A stretch of 64,000 bases of DNA from Eleginops maclovinus (lineage: Eukaryota; Chordata; Actinopteri; Perciformes; Eleginopidae): the NCBI RefSeq assembly GCF_036324505.1, contig NC_086350.1, forward strand, positions 27,992,448 through 28,056,447. Reading direction: 5' to 3'. Below, in pieces: positions 54,401 to 63,990 of the stretch (position 1 is its first letter; the number at the start of each line of letters is the position of its first letter). The position numbers and the translations under genes were made by a program. The notes beneath the pieces are model-generated. The model did not search any database. It saw only the letters and a program-made list of their open reading frames with translations, and was not told where the DNA came from.

Positions 54401-57400
54401 AACATCCTATGGTTTTTACCTCTCAGCGTCCAGGCTTGAATCTTACTTGAAGTAAAACGGGATCAGCCTCTAGTCGGAGATGATACATCTTGTTTTTCCT
54501 GCCAATGCTTCAACCGGCCAGTGGCGGGGTACCGCTCTAAGGGGTCTGACTAGAATGCTAGTTAGTTCAGCCTATCATGCTGGCGCTATCGCCAATAAAT
54601 TACAGTATTATTATTCTGGAGAGGGGGCCACAGGGGGGTCCCAGGTCAGCTTGATGGGGGCACTGGCCACTGTTGCCCCCCCACCCCAGAACCGCCCGTG
54701 CCTGTTTGGCATGGCCCTGTTTCAGTTTGGCCTAATTGTTTTGCTCATTCAAAAACAGAAATCACTTAAAGACCTCCAGGACTAAGCTCCGGACCTGGAG
54801 GGACAGGGCCGCCTTTGCTGCTGCACCCTCCCTCTGGAACGCCCTCCCCTGTCACATCAGACAGTCGACTACCCCATTATCTTTCAAACAATCCCTCAAA
54901 ACCCATCTGGTCACACTTGGTTTTCCCATCCAGCTGTGTGTTCTGTGTGTGACTTTTGTAAAGTGTCTTTGTTTTATTTAGAGAAGTGTTATAAAAAAGA
55001 CATGTATTATTATTATTATTACTAGAGTGTTCACATCTGTAGGAATAGTTTTTTATTCTTTTTTAAGTTCATGTTCACATTGAAAGCAAACACTAGACAG
55101 TGGTAATGCTCACCGAAGTGAGTTAGGAAGTTCATGTTTCAGCTGCAGTAACGACCACACTCTACAGCGCAGTGACGTTCAAATGTCACACGGAGAAAAA
55201 GACTTTAAATACACATTTTGCTGTTTGAAAGTTTGAAAGATCAATAATTCATGAGGAAAAAATGTGGTATCTCATTTTAACATTTAGTTCAATTATGACA
55301 AATTGCAGAATTAAAATCATTCTGATGAAACATTTAAAGGAGAAAATAAGTTTTCAAAGTAAAGCACTGTGCATGTTACACCGAGCACGTGTGTAGACTT
55401 AACCATTAGGAAGCCTGTGCACGTTAAAGTGGGTCAAAAACTGCACATTCAGCTGCTTTGGAGAAATGGGTCCAAGATCTATTACTGTTAATATAGTTAA
55501 GCTTTTATTCTGGTTTCATCTCATTAATCGACAGTAATCTAACATTTGATAAACACATTCACAATTGTTGAGGTAGATACAAGGTACATAAAGTGTCATA
55601 ATGTTCTTCAATGTTTAACGCTAATTGCTGTGGTCATATTTTCTTATTGACTCCCATAAAAAATATGATCCTGGAAAAGCAGAAAGTGTGTGTACTCACT
55701 GGTCCAGATGTCCAGGAGGTATTTTGGTCCAGTTTGCAGTCAAGGTCTTATAGAAGTTAAACAGAGGGCTGACTTGTTTCATCAGGTATTTCTAAAAAGA
55801 AGCAAAACAAATTTAGGAAGGTTCCTTGAAGACCACAATCATTGAATATTGTTTGTCTCTTTTAGTTAGCTTCGGCTCACCTGCATGGGCCCATACACCT
55901 CGCTGCGGTCAAACATGAGGTAGAAGAAGTCCAGGTTGTTCAGGGCAGACTTCCAGGGCATATAATCTCTCTCCAGGTTCAGGTACTTGGTGGTTTTCAG
56001 GGCCATCACTGTAGGGATTATCTTTGCTCTTTGGGGTTACGAGATAAAAACGAAGAGTGTTTAAAAAAAATGACAAATGAGTTGTATAACTTCATCAAAA
56101 GTTCTGTAGGTAATGAGTGGGGCAGCATGTTTGTAGTGTACTGTAATAGTAATATGATTTTAGGACAGTTTTTCTTGTTCCTGTTTTTACTGTATGTCGG
56201 GATGAAGGTTTATTTTATGTTTGCTTGTAAACTACATTTTTGAAATAAGAATCTTGATCTTGATCTTGATTATTCAAATTTCCTTATTAAATTAAATCCG
56301 AAATGAGGTTTGATTTTGTGTAATTGTTATGTTAATGGATATATATCTCAAACTGAAGAGTAAAACCTGTAGGAATAAAGTTGCCTTATAAGGTGTATGT
56401 TTGGATGATTATTTATACTATATATATATGCTTTCTAAATATCAAAACGGGAGGACAGAAGTTGATAGGAAGAAAACCGTAAACACTCTTGATGGACAAC
56501 CTTTGCTTCACTTCATTTTTTTCTACATTTCAACGATCCTGATGATGCTGTGGTCATGTGACACAGCATTAGCAGGACTTACCTGGCCAGGTTGAAGGCG
56601 TCATCCACCAACTGAGCTCTGTTGATTGCTGGAATACTCTTGAAGAAAAAGAGCAACAACTGTGTCACTATACCACACCCGCTTAGATCAAACAGCACCA
56701 TCATCATGATGAGAGAAGCAGAGATTATTATTATTATTCAAAGTTTCTCAAACATACATTATGTTTGGTACTCAGAACAGCGAGCAGGCGGTCCCAGTTG
56801 TCTTTGTCATAGTTGACTCTGTAGTAGCCCAGCACGTTGATGTTGGCCAGCACCCAATCTGTTGGCCCTGTTGTCTTCATTTTATCAACTATGTCTACAG
56901 AGGAAAACCAAGGTCAGATTTTTCATTACAGTTATACACAAGACCAAAGATATAAAATATTTATGGAACGTCCAGATGCATCTGCAATACAGGATGCCAT
57001 AAAACTGTGGTTGAAAGTTTATCTGATGGCATAGTAAAACAGTACCAGAACAAAGAGATAGATACTCTCATCTCCTCCCCAAAACACTCAAACACAAAAT
57101 CTTGTCTCCAAACTCAGTCAAGAGAACTTTCCCACAGACGGCTCCCACCAGGGGAGCATAAACGGACAAAGCTTCAAAGGGAAAACTTGGAGTTTACAAC
57201 TGAAAACTAAGTGATATATGTCAATCATGAACTACTGGATTAAATTGTAATCTCACAGGATTCGCAGTTATGAAAACGTTTAAAGATACACCCCTACATC
57301 CCTTCATCCCTCAATCCTTACATCCTGTCATTCAAACATCCTTCATCCCTTCATCCCTTCATCCCTACATCCCTACATCCCTTCATCCCTTCATCCCTAC

Positions 57401-59578
57401 ATCCCTTTATCCCTTCATCCCTACATCCCTACATCCCTTCATCCCTTCATCCCTACATCCCTTTATCCCTTCACCCTAACATCCCCCTTTCCTACATTCA
57501 AGGCCCTAGGAAGTGCTCCAGACTCTGAGGGAAATATTTGTAGTGGCCAAACGGCGGGTATTACAACTTCCTGTCAGTCCGTGACGTCACCCGGCACAGA
57601 AATACTTTTTCCCATTGACTTACATTGGAAAAGAGACATATCATAATGTTTTTTAATCTAAATAAACTACCCAGTATGAACCCTTTCATAGCCCTTATTG
57701 AAAACATTAGGTCCTTAAAGTTGTAAAATGGGCTAAAAGCTGAATACAGATTTATTTTCTCTCTCCATTCATTCTACTGAGCCGACATATCGGCGGCGAG
57801 GCTTAAGGGGAAATACAACTGCGCATGCTCTATGCTCTCGACAGCCAGGCATGATGGGTAATTTGTGAGGTTTTGCTCTCGAGAATCTCAGGCTTTTTGT
57901 CTTCATGCGCCAATGAGCAGCTCTCATAGGAATGAACGAGGCCCCACCTCCAACGCTGGATCCAGCTCTGATTATACTGTACATCCATGCCTACATCCGT
58001 CACCTCTGCTTCCCTTCATCCAAACATCCCTTCATCTCCCATCATCTGTCTCCATTCATATTTAACTTGTGTATATTTAAAACTTCTAATTCTAGGAATC
58101 GTCTGGGTTGCCGTAATCAGCCCAAGCAAACATCCCATCATTGTGGCGTGGTCCCTGCTAGTGAATATATTCTATTTATTTTAATATGAACTAAATTGGC
58201 CTGCTTCAAATAGAAACTGTACAACATATATAAACATTGTGACAGCAAACATGTTTCCAGCTCTATCATTGATACATTCAGTTAGATTCCCTTCTCTGTG
58301 AACCAGCTGATGCTCAAATGAAATCCAGAGCTGGATCCCAGACGCTAAAGAGTCATGTTTCTCTCAGTGATCGAGATGTTTGGTTAAGTGTCTGTTTCCT
58401 TGTATCATGTCTTAATATTTGTCTTTGTTTGATGTTGCAAATGGAGCTGCTGTGACGCAAGAAAAATGTCGGATTGATCTGAGAGTAAAGTATTATCGTA
58501 GCGTATCAAACTCACTAGTCTTCTCAGCTTGTGTGTGTGTTGTTATTTTTGTTAGGCTCCAGTGTTTCCGGCCCCTATGATTTGTCTGCTGCTTCGTTTA
58601 TTGTCTCTATTAAATGTGTTATCTCTAGTCAGAATTCATTTCATGTGTCAGAAAATAATCTCCATGTTTTCGATTGTATTTGTGCATTCCTACCTGTTTT
58701 GGCCTGTAGCCATTGGATGTCTGTCTGGTGGACTTCAGTCTTCATCCACTTGATCGGAACAATCCATTCATAACTGTAGGATAAAAACAACTGTAATATT
58801 ACATCTACACACAGTGTATTCTTTGTTGCTTCCTTTGATTTCCTGCCATGAAATGTATAGATTAATGAGTAGTTTAGTTGCTTTTTATTAAAATACTGGA
58901 ATTTGAAGCATTATGAAAGCAGTGGCATAACTAGGGTAGTGGTTTAAGCAGGAATAAATATATACATAAATAAATATCAATATGACACATTCACAAGTGT
59001 TGTTAGTGATAAGCAGGGTTTGGGAAAAATAAAATACCAGTGTATATTTGATTTTGGTCAGTAAATATATAAATAAAAAACACAAATTGCTTATTTCTAT
59101 TTCTGTCTTTTAAAAATGAGCCTCAGTGCGTTAAATGGGAAAGGGTTAAAAGGTTGAGGAACTCATTTGGGTTATCAGAGAATGGAATGGATTTAGGAAA
59201 GGAAGAGTACACACTTGAAGGGAGATTCAACAGTGACTGTAGAATCTGGATCCAAGAGGAAGTGCTTCTGGGTTACGGTCCCAGTCTTGGTATCTATGGT
59301 AACCACAGGGAAGCCCATCTGCAGCACCCAGGTGTTCATGATGTTGTTTACCGTGTCAGGAAGTTTGATGTCAGTATTATTATCAACAGCCTTTGGAAGC
59401 AAACAAACAAGAAAACAAATGATGTAACAGCCAGCAGTGTGTGCAGGAGATCATGGTCACATTACATTCTTAAGAATCTAATTAGAGTAACATGCCATCT
59501 GCAGATGTTCCCACAGGTCTGTGTAGACTGCATTCCCAAAGGCAAATGTATTCAGGTAGCTCTACAGGGTGGACAGAG

Positions 59579-59674
<96 letters not shown>

Positions 59675-62368
59675 TACATTACTTCTTTGTCTCTAGAAGG
59701 TGAAGGTTTCAGAGCAGAAGCAGGGGACCCCTCCATTTCTACAGCACGTTGTCCACCTAGCTCACAACAAGGCATTTTCATTGAAAAGAAACATGAAATG
59801 AGCAGATGACTTTTATTTTGAATAACCTCTAAAGCAGGTATGTCAATCTGAACTACACAGTGGGAAATGACAGGGCAGCCATATACAGTTATTTGATATG
59901 TTTTTATTTTATATATACTGTTGCATGTTCCATATCGTTCCTATATTTAAAAAAGGGTGGTTAAGCTAAAGAACACATTCTGATTACCTTTCTACAGCTA
60001 ACCTACCAACAGCGACTCACCACAGCGTGTTTCAAGCCTGAATATGATGCATTTCATATAACATAATTCATCTTTTATATTGTTCTGTTTAAAAGAACTG
60101 AGTATCTTATATGTAAACTTTATATTCCAGGCAGTCAGGCCGTTTAATGCATTAAAGCCGATGTTTAGTTTTCTCCCTGAAGCGCTCTTTGAACTTGCAT
60201 TTTCAGATATTTTAAAATCATCAGATGCATGTTACATGTTACTAAAACAGAATTAGTGTGCGATTTGAAAAGGATTCTTACATTCTTAACTTTGTCAAAT
60301 AAATGGAGACTCTAATTTCTATAGAGTTCTTACCGTGAGTCCCTGCGTAAAGACTCTTTCACTGAGGAAATCCGACAGCATCCGCAGAACAGATGCTCCC
60401 TGGGGACATGAGAACACATTTTAAACTTTAAGATCAGACTTTAAGGGACTTTGAAGCAAATGTTTGTGAGAAAAAACTGAATATGGGAGAAAATGAATTG
60501 GGTGTATTGACTTTACGATCCGAGATGGCAAAGTGTCCTGCTCCTCTTAAACAGTGTTGGGTGTAACGCGTTACCAAAGTAACGGAGTTACAGTAATGTA
60601 TTACTTTTTGCTGTAACACAGTAATATAACGCATTCCTTCTGAAATGTGGGTAATATAACATCCGTAAGAATTCTCAGTAACGCAGTTACAACACATTTT
60701 AACCTGAAATGATGTGGTGTTTTGTTTTTTAGAAATCACAAACATCACGAGACATTCCGACACCAGAGAAATAATTGTGCAGGTAGAATAGTGACTCAGT
60801 AAGCCTGCTTACTATTGGTTAAGAGGGCTGCAGAAACAGATTCACAATGCAGAGCTGCAGGCTCACAATGCAGAGCTGCAGGCTCACAATGCAGAGCTGC
60901 AGGCTCGGAGAAAAGAAAAGAAAAAGACAGGAGTGCGCTGAGTCAAAGCAACAGAAGGTAACTTTCTCTGGGTCTGCTGCTTGAACCCCGAGAAGTTGAG
61001 ACTCGTGGAAGAGTGTTGAAGATCTGCAGCCTCTGTCCTCTGTGGAATCGCCGGCTTTTAGAAAGCTTGTCAGCTTGCTTGTTAGGTCCAGTAGGTTACT
61101 GGGCCATGCCGTGTCTCCACCATGGGTGCCGCCAGGGGGAGGAAGGTTAGGACGATTCTAAGGGCCCAGCACTGACAGGGGCCCTTTGAGGGCTATCAAT
61201 ATTATTTTAATAGTATTGACTGTTAAAATGTTAAGATTTTTTTTTTGTGGGTGGGGGGCCCTAAATTGAAATCTTCAATGGGGCCCAAGATTTCTGGCGG
61301 CGCCCCTGGTCTCCACTAACATGTTATTAATAACAAACAGTGATGTAATGTTACCGGTATCAAATATTATTTAGCCCAGTTAAACGGAGCAGGAGTTTAA
61401 TGTCTAGCTGTTTTCCTCATTTTCAGCATGTACTGCCAGATAGATAGACATTTGCCAAAGAGTTGGATAAACAGCCCCGTAAAAGAAATGAAGAAACCAC
61501 TGCAGCATGTTCAGTTTCTCTTGTTTTACTATTAATAGGTATGTCTTTGAGTTAAATGGTTTGGGTTTGTTTGGGTTTTTTTTCAATTGTATTCTTTAAA
61601 CTACTGACAACATTTATCTGTGTTGGAATTCAACAGAAAATGGAATGGCTGCCATACATGTAGAGATAAAGATTTAAGAAAAATTGGAGTGGTCTTTTCA
61701 TTTTTTCCGGAGCTGTATGCTTTCGTGTCTTTTGTGATTCTGACGGTGATTGATACATAGTGGATTGGCCATGAGCCTTCACTGCAATAAACTACATTTT
61801 AGCATTAAAATGCCTAGCCATACTTTGGCGGTTATTTTGGGGGAGGTAACTCAAAGTACCTCAAAAGCAGTGTACGCATTACAGTTCAGAGACAGTAATA
61901 ATTTAATGTAACTTATTACTTAAAAAAGAGAGTAATGAGTAAAATGTACTGTATTACATTTTGGAAGTAACTTGCCCAACACTGCTCTTAGGCCTGACAG
62001 TCGAAGGTTACCTTGCTGTATGAGATGGCATCAAACAGCTCACTGATCTGTGCTGGTTTCTGGATGTCCTCTTCTTTAGAGGACAGAGGGTGAGAAGAGG
62101 CCAGGGCATCAACAGCAAACACCCTGTGGACGTCATTGAGCACGATGAGGTCTTTCTATTATGAGACAAATAAGAAAAAACAGAGTCCATCAATCCATGT
62201 CAGCACCATCCTATATTGCTCTTATTGTTGAGGACATGAAGAGGAAGTCCTTACTATATTCCAATCCGGTTCAGCGTGGTCAGCTCCCAGATACTCAACA
62301 TAGGATGCAAACCCTTCATTCAGCCACAAGTCATTCCACCACCTCAGGGTCACCAGATTACCAAACCA
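48282..62368 (-). CDS. anpep: Aminopeptidase N, copy B, 5'-partial (exons 9-23 in window)
   Basis: A second M1 zinc aminopeptidase on the same strand, upstream of copy A. Fifteen exons corresponding one-to-one with copy A exons 9-23 join into 581 open codons plus a TAG stop, with identical phases. The visible part holds the third zinc ligand in WLNEG, the catalytic Tyr in ISYSK, the signature GYYRVNYD and a complete C-terminal helical domain. GAMEN and HELAH should be in exon 8, beyond 62368; I found no exon between there and 64000, so it must lie off the window. Sequence differs clearly from copy A, so the duplication is not recent. The tail ends KLNEPML, unlike copy A. Confidence 0.95.
48843..49262. 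mobile_element. hAT-type MITE in copy B intron 22
   Basis: Begins GCAGGGCCGGATCTACC and ends with the rough inverse ACTAATCCTGCCTT. A perfect 8-bp duplication gtgcggag lies at 48835-48842 and 49263-49270. Its leading ATCTACCATATGGGCAACCT also occurs at about 45930, so another fragment sits there. Confidence 0.8.
49553..49634 (-). CDS. anpep: anpep copy B exon 22
   Basis: [27 protein letters not shown]. 82 nt. Acceptor CTTCCCAG, donor CAG|GTTAGA. Confidence 0.95.
49640..50820. other. Copy B intron 21, no feature recognised
   Basis: Non-coding intron sequence without clear element ends. Confidence 0.35.
50940..51868 (+). mobile_element. hAT element remnant with TTF-type zinc finger ORF
   Basis: Ends CAGTGGCGGTGCGTC and the inverse CAGCCGCCACTG, with a perfect 8-bp duplication agtggcag (50932-50939 and 51869-51876). 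Only the N-terminal part of a ZMYM1/hAT-type transposase remains (51414-51800); the catalytic part is deleted. Confidence 0.88.
51414..51800 (+). pseudogene. TTF-type zinc finger, N-terminus of a hAT transposase
   Basis: An open frame with [35 protein letters not shown] and [22 protein letters not shown], the order seen in TTF-type fingers of ZMYM1-like hAT proteins (Cys pair CFPC, later Cys and His). It stops at 51800, just before the element's end, so it is truncated. Confidence 0.65.
51877..52740. other. Copy B intron 21, repeat-like flank
   Basis: The block 52198-52275 (TATGCAGCTGCGTTGCAGTG, ATGTGCTTGTG) is almost identical to 50826-50905 on the other side of the hAT insertion. The identity of this repeat is unknown. 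Confidence 0.45.
52753..52893 (-). CDS. anpep: anpep copy B exon 21
   Basis: [20 protein letters not shown] onward to [10 protein letters not shown]. 141 nt. Acceptor CCTTTCAG, donor TGA|GTGAGT. Confidence 0.94.
   Translation of the reverse strand: MPGVYSEFNTDPKAGCHLHHCLHRQQCGGSVSGLGLRQSSMDIYFQ
52961..53457. repeat. Dispersed 'AAGTACTTGAGTAAAAGTA' repeat in copy B intron 20
   Basis: The core 53090-53290 is nearly identical to 10040-10270 in copy A (TGTTTGATTGGTCCATTTCA, TTCTCAGAGCTGGTAAAGGT). The right end GTACTGAGTTACTCCCCCCC is 35 bp from exon 20. Confidence 0.78.
53492..53659 (-). CDS. anpep: anpep copy B exon 20
   Basis: [20 protein letters not shown] onward to QPWLLNR. 168 nt. Acceptor TTTCTGTAG, donor ACAG|GTCTGC. 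Confidence 0.94.
53775..53879 (-). CDS. anpep: anpep copy B exon 19
   Basis: [35 protein letters not shown]. 105 nt, two codons shorter than copy A. Acceptor GCTCTCCAG, donor CCA|GTGAGT. Confidence 0.94.
54064..54706. mobile_element. Probable DNA transposon remnant
   Basis: Left end GGCAGTTGTAGACCAATTCT with a G-run; right end CCCCAGAACCGCCCGTGCCTG is roughly its inverse. A related left end, GCGGTTCTAGACCAATTTGA, occurs at 26142. No coding content. Confidence 0.45.
54730..55022 (+). mobile_element. LINE 3' fragment with (ATT)n tail
   Basis: Encodes the reverse transcriptase C-terminus [20 protein letters not shown] and [14 protein letters not shown], then TTTTGTAAAGTGTCTTTG and a TATTATT tail. 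Only the last few hundred bases remain. Confidence 0.7.
55030..55690. other. Copy B intron 18, nothing recognised
   Basis: AT-rich non-coding intron sequence. Confidence 0.35.
55700..55791 (-). CDS. anpep: anpep copy B exon 18
   Basis: [31 protein letters not shown]. 92 nt. Acceptor CTTTTTAG, donor CCA|GTGAGT. Confidence 0.94.
55881..56028 (-). CDS. anpep: anpep copy B exon 17
   Basis: [20 protein letters not shown], then [29 protein letters not shown]. The acceptor CCCAAAG is chosen by phase among several AGs. 148 nt. Confidence 0.92.
56583..56638 (-). CDS. anpep: anpep copy B exon 16
   Basis: [19 protein letters not shown]. 56 nt. Acceptor TCTTCAAG, donor CCAG|GTAAGT. Confidence 0.93.
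56758..56894 (-). CDS. anpep: anpep copy B exon 15
   Basis: [20 protein letters not shown], then [14 protein letters not shown]. 137 nt. Acceptor CCTCTGTAG, donor AAT|GTATGT. Confidence 0.94.
57292..57487. repeat. 8-bp minisatellite (CATCCCTW)n
   Basis: About 24 units of CATCCCTA/CATCCCTT with a 56-bp higher-order period: the block starting ATCCCTACATCCCTACATCC at 57361 recurs at 57417. It resumes weakly at about 57981-58035 after an insertion. In copy B intron 14. Confidence 0.88.
57495..57980. mobile_element. Insertion splitting the CATCCC minisatellite
   Basis: Non-repetitive 480-bp block with TGACGTCACCCGG and GCATGCTCTATGCTCTCGAC, between two stretches of CATCCC repeat. It resembles a dispersed fish repeat, but no clear inverted ends were seen. 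Confidence 0.4.
58694..58773 (-). CDS. anpep: anpep copy B exon 14
   Basis: [26 protein letters not shown]. 80 nt. Acceptor ATCCTACAG, donor ACAG|GTAGGA. Confidence 0.94.
59215..59390 (-). CDS. anpep: anpep copy B exon 13
   Basis: [20 protein letters not shown] onward through [14 protein letters not shown] to VESPF. 176 nt, one codon longer than in copy A. Acceptor TTCCAAAG, donor CAA|GTGTGT. Confidence 0.94.
59496..59561 (-). CDS. anpep: anpep copy B exon 12 (GC donor)
   Basis: [22 protein letters not shown], 66 nt in phase 0 on both sides. The donor position reads ATG|GCATGT, a GC instead of GT; no GT at this place keeps the frame. Its acceptor CACCCTGTAG is preceded by a long (TG)n tract. 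Confidence 0.85.
59580..59673. repeat. (AC)n microsatellite beside copy B exon 12
   Basis: About 47 AC units starting 18 bp outside exon 12. In the transcript this is a (UG)n tract just upstream of the exon 12 acceptor. Confidence 0.97.
60334..60399 (-). CDS. anpep: anpep copy B exon 11
   Basis: [22 protein letters not shown], 66 nt in phase 0. Acceptor GTCCCCAG, donor ACG|GTAAGA. Intron 10 holds a 1.4-kb hAT-type element. Confidence 0.94.
61121..61308. mobile_element. 188-bp MITE nested in the intron 10 hAT element
   Basis: Ends CATGGGTGCCGCCAG and the inverse CTGGCGGCGCCCCTG, flanked by a perfect 8-bp duplication gtctccac (61113-61120 and 61309-61316). Confidence 0.9.
61484..61714. mobile_element. 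Second Tc1-derived MITE copy, nested in the hAT element
   Basis: Shares AATGAAGAAACCACTGCAGC, ACTACTGACAACA and TACATGTAGAGATAAAGATT with 40845-41045, and ends TTTTTTCCGGAGCTGTA. Confidence 0.65.
62012..62155 (-). CDS. anpep: anpep copy B exon 10
   Basis: [20 protein letters not shown] onward to DAISYSK with the catalytic Tyr. 144 nt. Acceptor CATAATAG, donor AAG|GTAACC. Confidence 0.95.
62255..62368 (-). CDS. anpep: anpep copy B exon 9
   Basis: [20 protein letters not shown] onward to EPDWNI; the Glu of WLNEG is a zinc ligand. Acceptor CCCCTGCAG, donor ATA|GTAAGG. Only 99 bp separate it from exon 10. Confidence 0.95.
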
Positions 62369-62494
62369 CTGCAGGGGAGCACAGAGCACAGGTCACAACG
62401 CAGCTCAGTAAAACACAACCAATCAGCTCTTCAGATCTGTAGCCCCGAGAGAAGGACGAAGCTTCTCTTTCAATATATGTATTATTATTATTAA

Positions 62495-62772
62495 AGTTAC
62501 TTAAGTAAAAGAACAAAAGTATTGGCATCAAATTATACTTAAATCACCAAAAGTACATTTCAGAATAATATATATACATTGACTGGGTAACTATTATAAT
62601 TATTTATGTGTTTTTATCAGCTGGTAAATGAAGAGCTAATTTGCCAAATGAATGTAGCTGAGCAGAAGTATAAAATGAGAATGAGAATACTCAGATAAAG
62701 CACATAGTACAAGTACCTCAAAAGTACCAAACTTGAGTACATAAAGGTACTTTGTTACTGTACACTACTGTA
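62495..62772. repeat. Dispersed 'AAGTACTTGAGTAAAAGTA' repeat in copy B intron 8
   Basis: Diverged copy: TTACTTAAGTAAAAGAACAA near the start and AGTACCAAACTTGAGTACAT near the end. Confidence 0.55.
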
Positions 62773-63260
62773 GAGCGCAACTCTTGTGACAAGCAGAAGT
62801 TTATGTATAATTAATTGGAAGGTGAATTCAGACAGGCAGGTCTGCATGGTGCACAGAGAGCCCGATATACACCGTTGTTCTTTTGTGTAGGGGTTCTGTT
62901 ATCCCATAATAACTGTTGAGTTGAGAATGTCTGCGTTGGCTACATTGGCGATTTAGCAGATGCAGACTGTACCAGCATATGTGCCACAAACCTTTATTTG
63001 ACTGGAAACATCTGCAGCACACACACAGTGCGTGAGGAGTGGGTCGGAGGACAATCAACACGGTAAGCTTTTGTTTTGGGTCTGTGTGGGATTATTTCTT
63101 CTGTTTGTGGACCCAGCACAGTGCTGTGAGACGCCTACCTTCTTACTGAGTTGCTGTAAAAACAGACTACAGTAGGCTAGGTAGGGAGGAAGTGACTAAG
63201 CCATATCAAGCGTGGTAACCCAACATAATTTTAGACCTGAACAGCACCCACAGTTACCTG
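62773..63260. other. Copy B intron 8, no exon seen
   Basis: No sequence resembling exon 8 (GAMEN/HELAH) is present on the - strand here, so that exon lies beyond the window. Confidence 0.45.
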
Positions 63261-63415
63261 GCAGATTTCAATGTCTTGGAGAAATGGGTAGAATAGAAGT
63301 ACTTTATTGATCCCAGTTTGGGAAATTCTGCAACAACAACATTTCCCAAATTGGGATCAATAAAGTACTCTATTATATTATATTCTACCCATTTCTCCAA
63401 GACATTGAAATCTGC
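63261..63415. repeat. Foldback: two inverted retroposon-tail arms
   Basis: The left arm starts GCAGATTTCAATGTCTTGGA and the right arm ends with its exact inverse, TCCAAGACATTGAAATCTGC. The inner parts mirror TTCCCAAATTGGGATCAATAAAG-type tails around a CAACAACAA centre. Confidence 0.88.
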
Positions 63416-63461
63416 GAGGTCACATGGGCACCAGTTCACAGATGCCCTGGTATTTTGCCAG

Positions 63462-63990
63462 AGGTGGGAAGTAACTAAGTACATTTACTCAAGTACTGTA
63501 CTTAAGTACAAGTTTGAGGTGCTTGTGCTTTCCTTGAGTATTTCAATTTAATCCTACTTTGTATTTCTACTCCACTACATTTAAAGAGAAGTAATGTAAA
63601 TTAGGCCCAATACATTATTTTACAGCTTTAGCATTGAACAAAATTAAATAGTGGTTAGTCCACAAAAATGTAACTGGTGGACTTTAATCACAAAAGAGTC
63701 AAATTATTTAAATATTTACAAAAAGTCCATCAGTTTGTATACAGCAGTAAAATGCTTCTTGGTGAAACAATATTATCTAGAAATTTCACATATTTAAATA
63801 TAATTATATACACATAAAGGCAATTTTTATGCCAATGATTACTTTTCTTTTTATAATATAAGTACATTTAGCTGACAATACTTTTGTACTTTTACTTAAG
63901 TAAGTTTTATTTGTAATTGAGTATTTTGACAATAATGTATTGGTTCTTTTACTCAAGTAAAGCATCTGAATACCTCTCCCATCCCTGGTG
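63462..63990. repeat. Dispersed 'AAGTACTTGAGTAAAAGTA' repeat, inverted orientation
   Basis: Starts CAGAGGTGGGAAGTAACTAA and ends CTGAATACCTCTCCCATCC, two clearly inverted ends about 530 bp apart. Best example in the window of a whole copy with inverted termini. Confidence 0.75.

Larger units (their letters stand above)
60552..61984. mobile_element. hAT-type element in copy B intron 10
   Basis: Ends CAGTGTTGGGTGTAACGC and the inverse GTAACTTGCCCAACACTG. The flanks ctcttaaa (60544-60551) and ctcttagg (61985-61992) match at 6 of 8 bases. It holds a 21-bp triplication (CACAATGCAGAGCTGCAGGCT, about 60842-60904), a nested MITE and a Tc1-derived MITE. No transposase. Confidence 0.8.

Noticed and set aside
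59482..59809. Cys/Val-rich and His/Thr-rich frames across the AC repeat
   Set aside because: Artefacts of the dinucleotide repeat.
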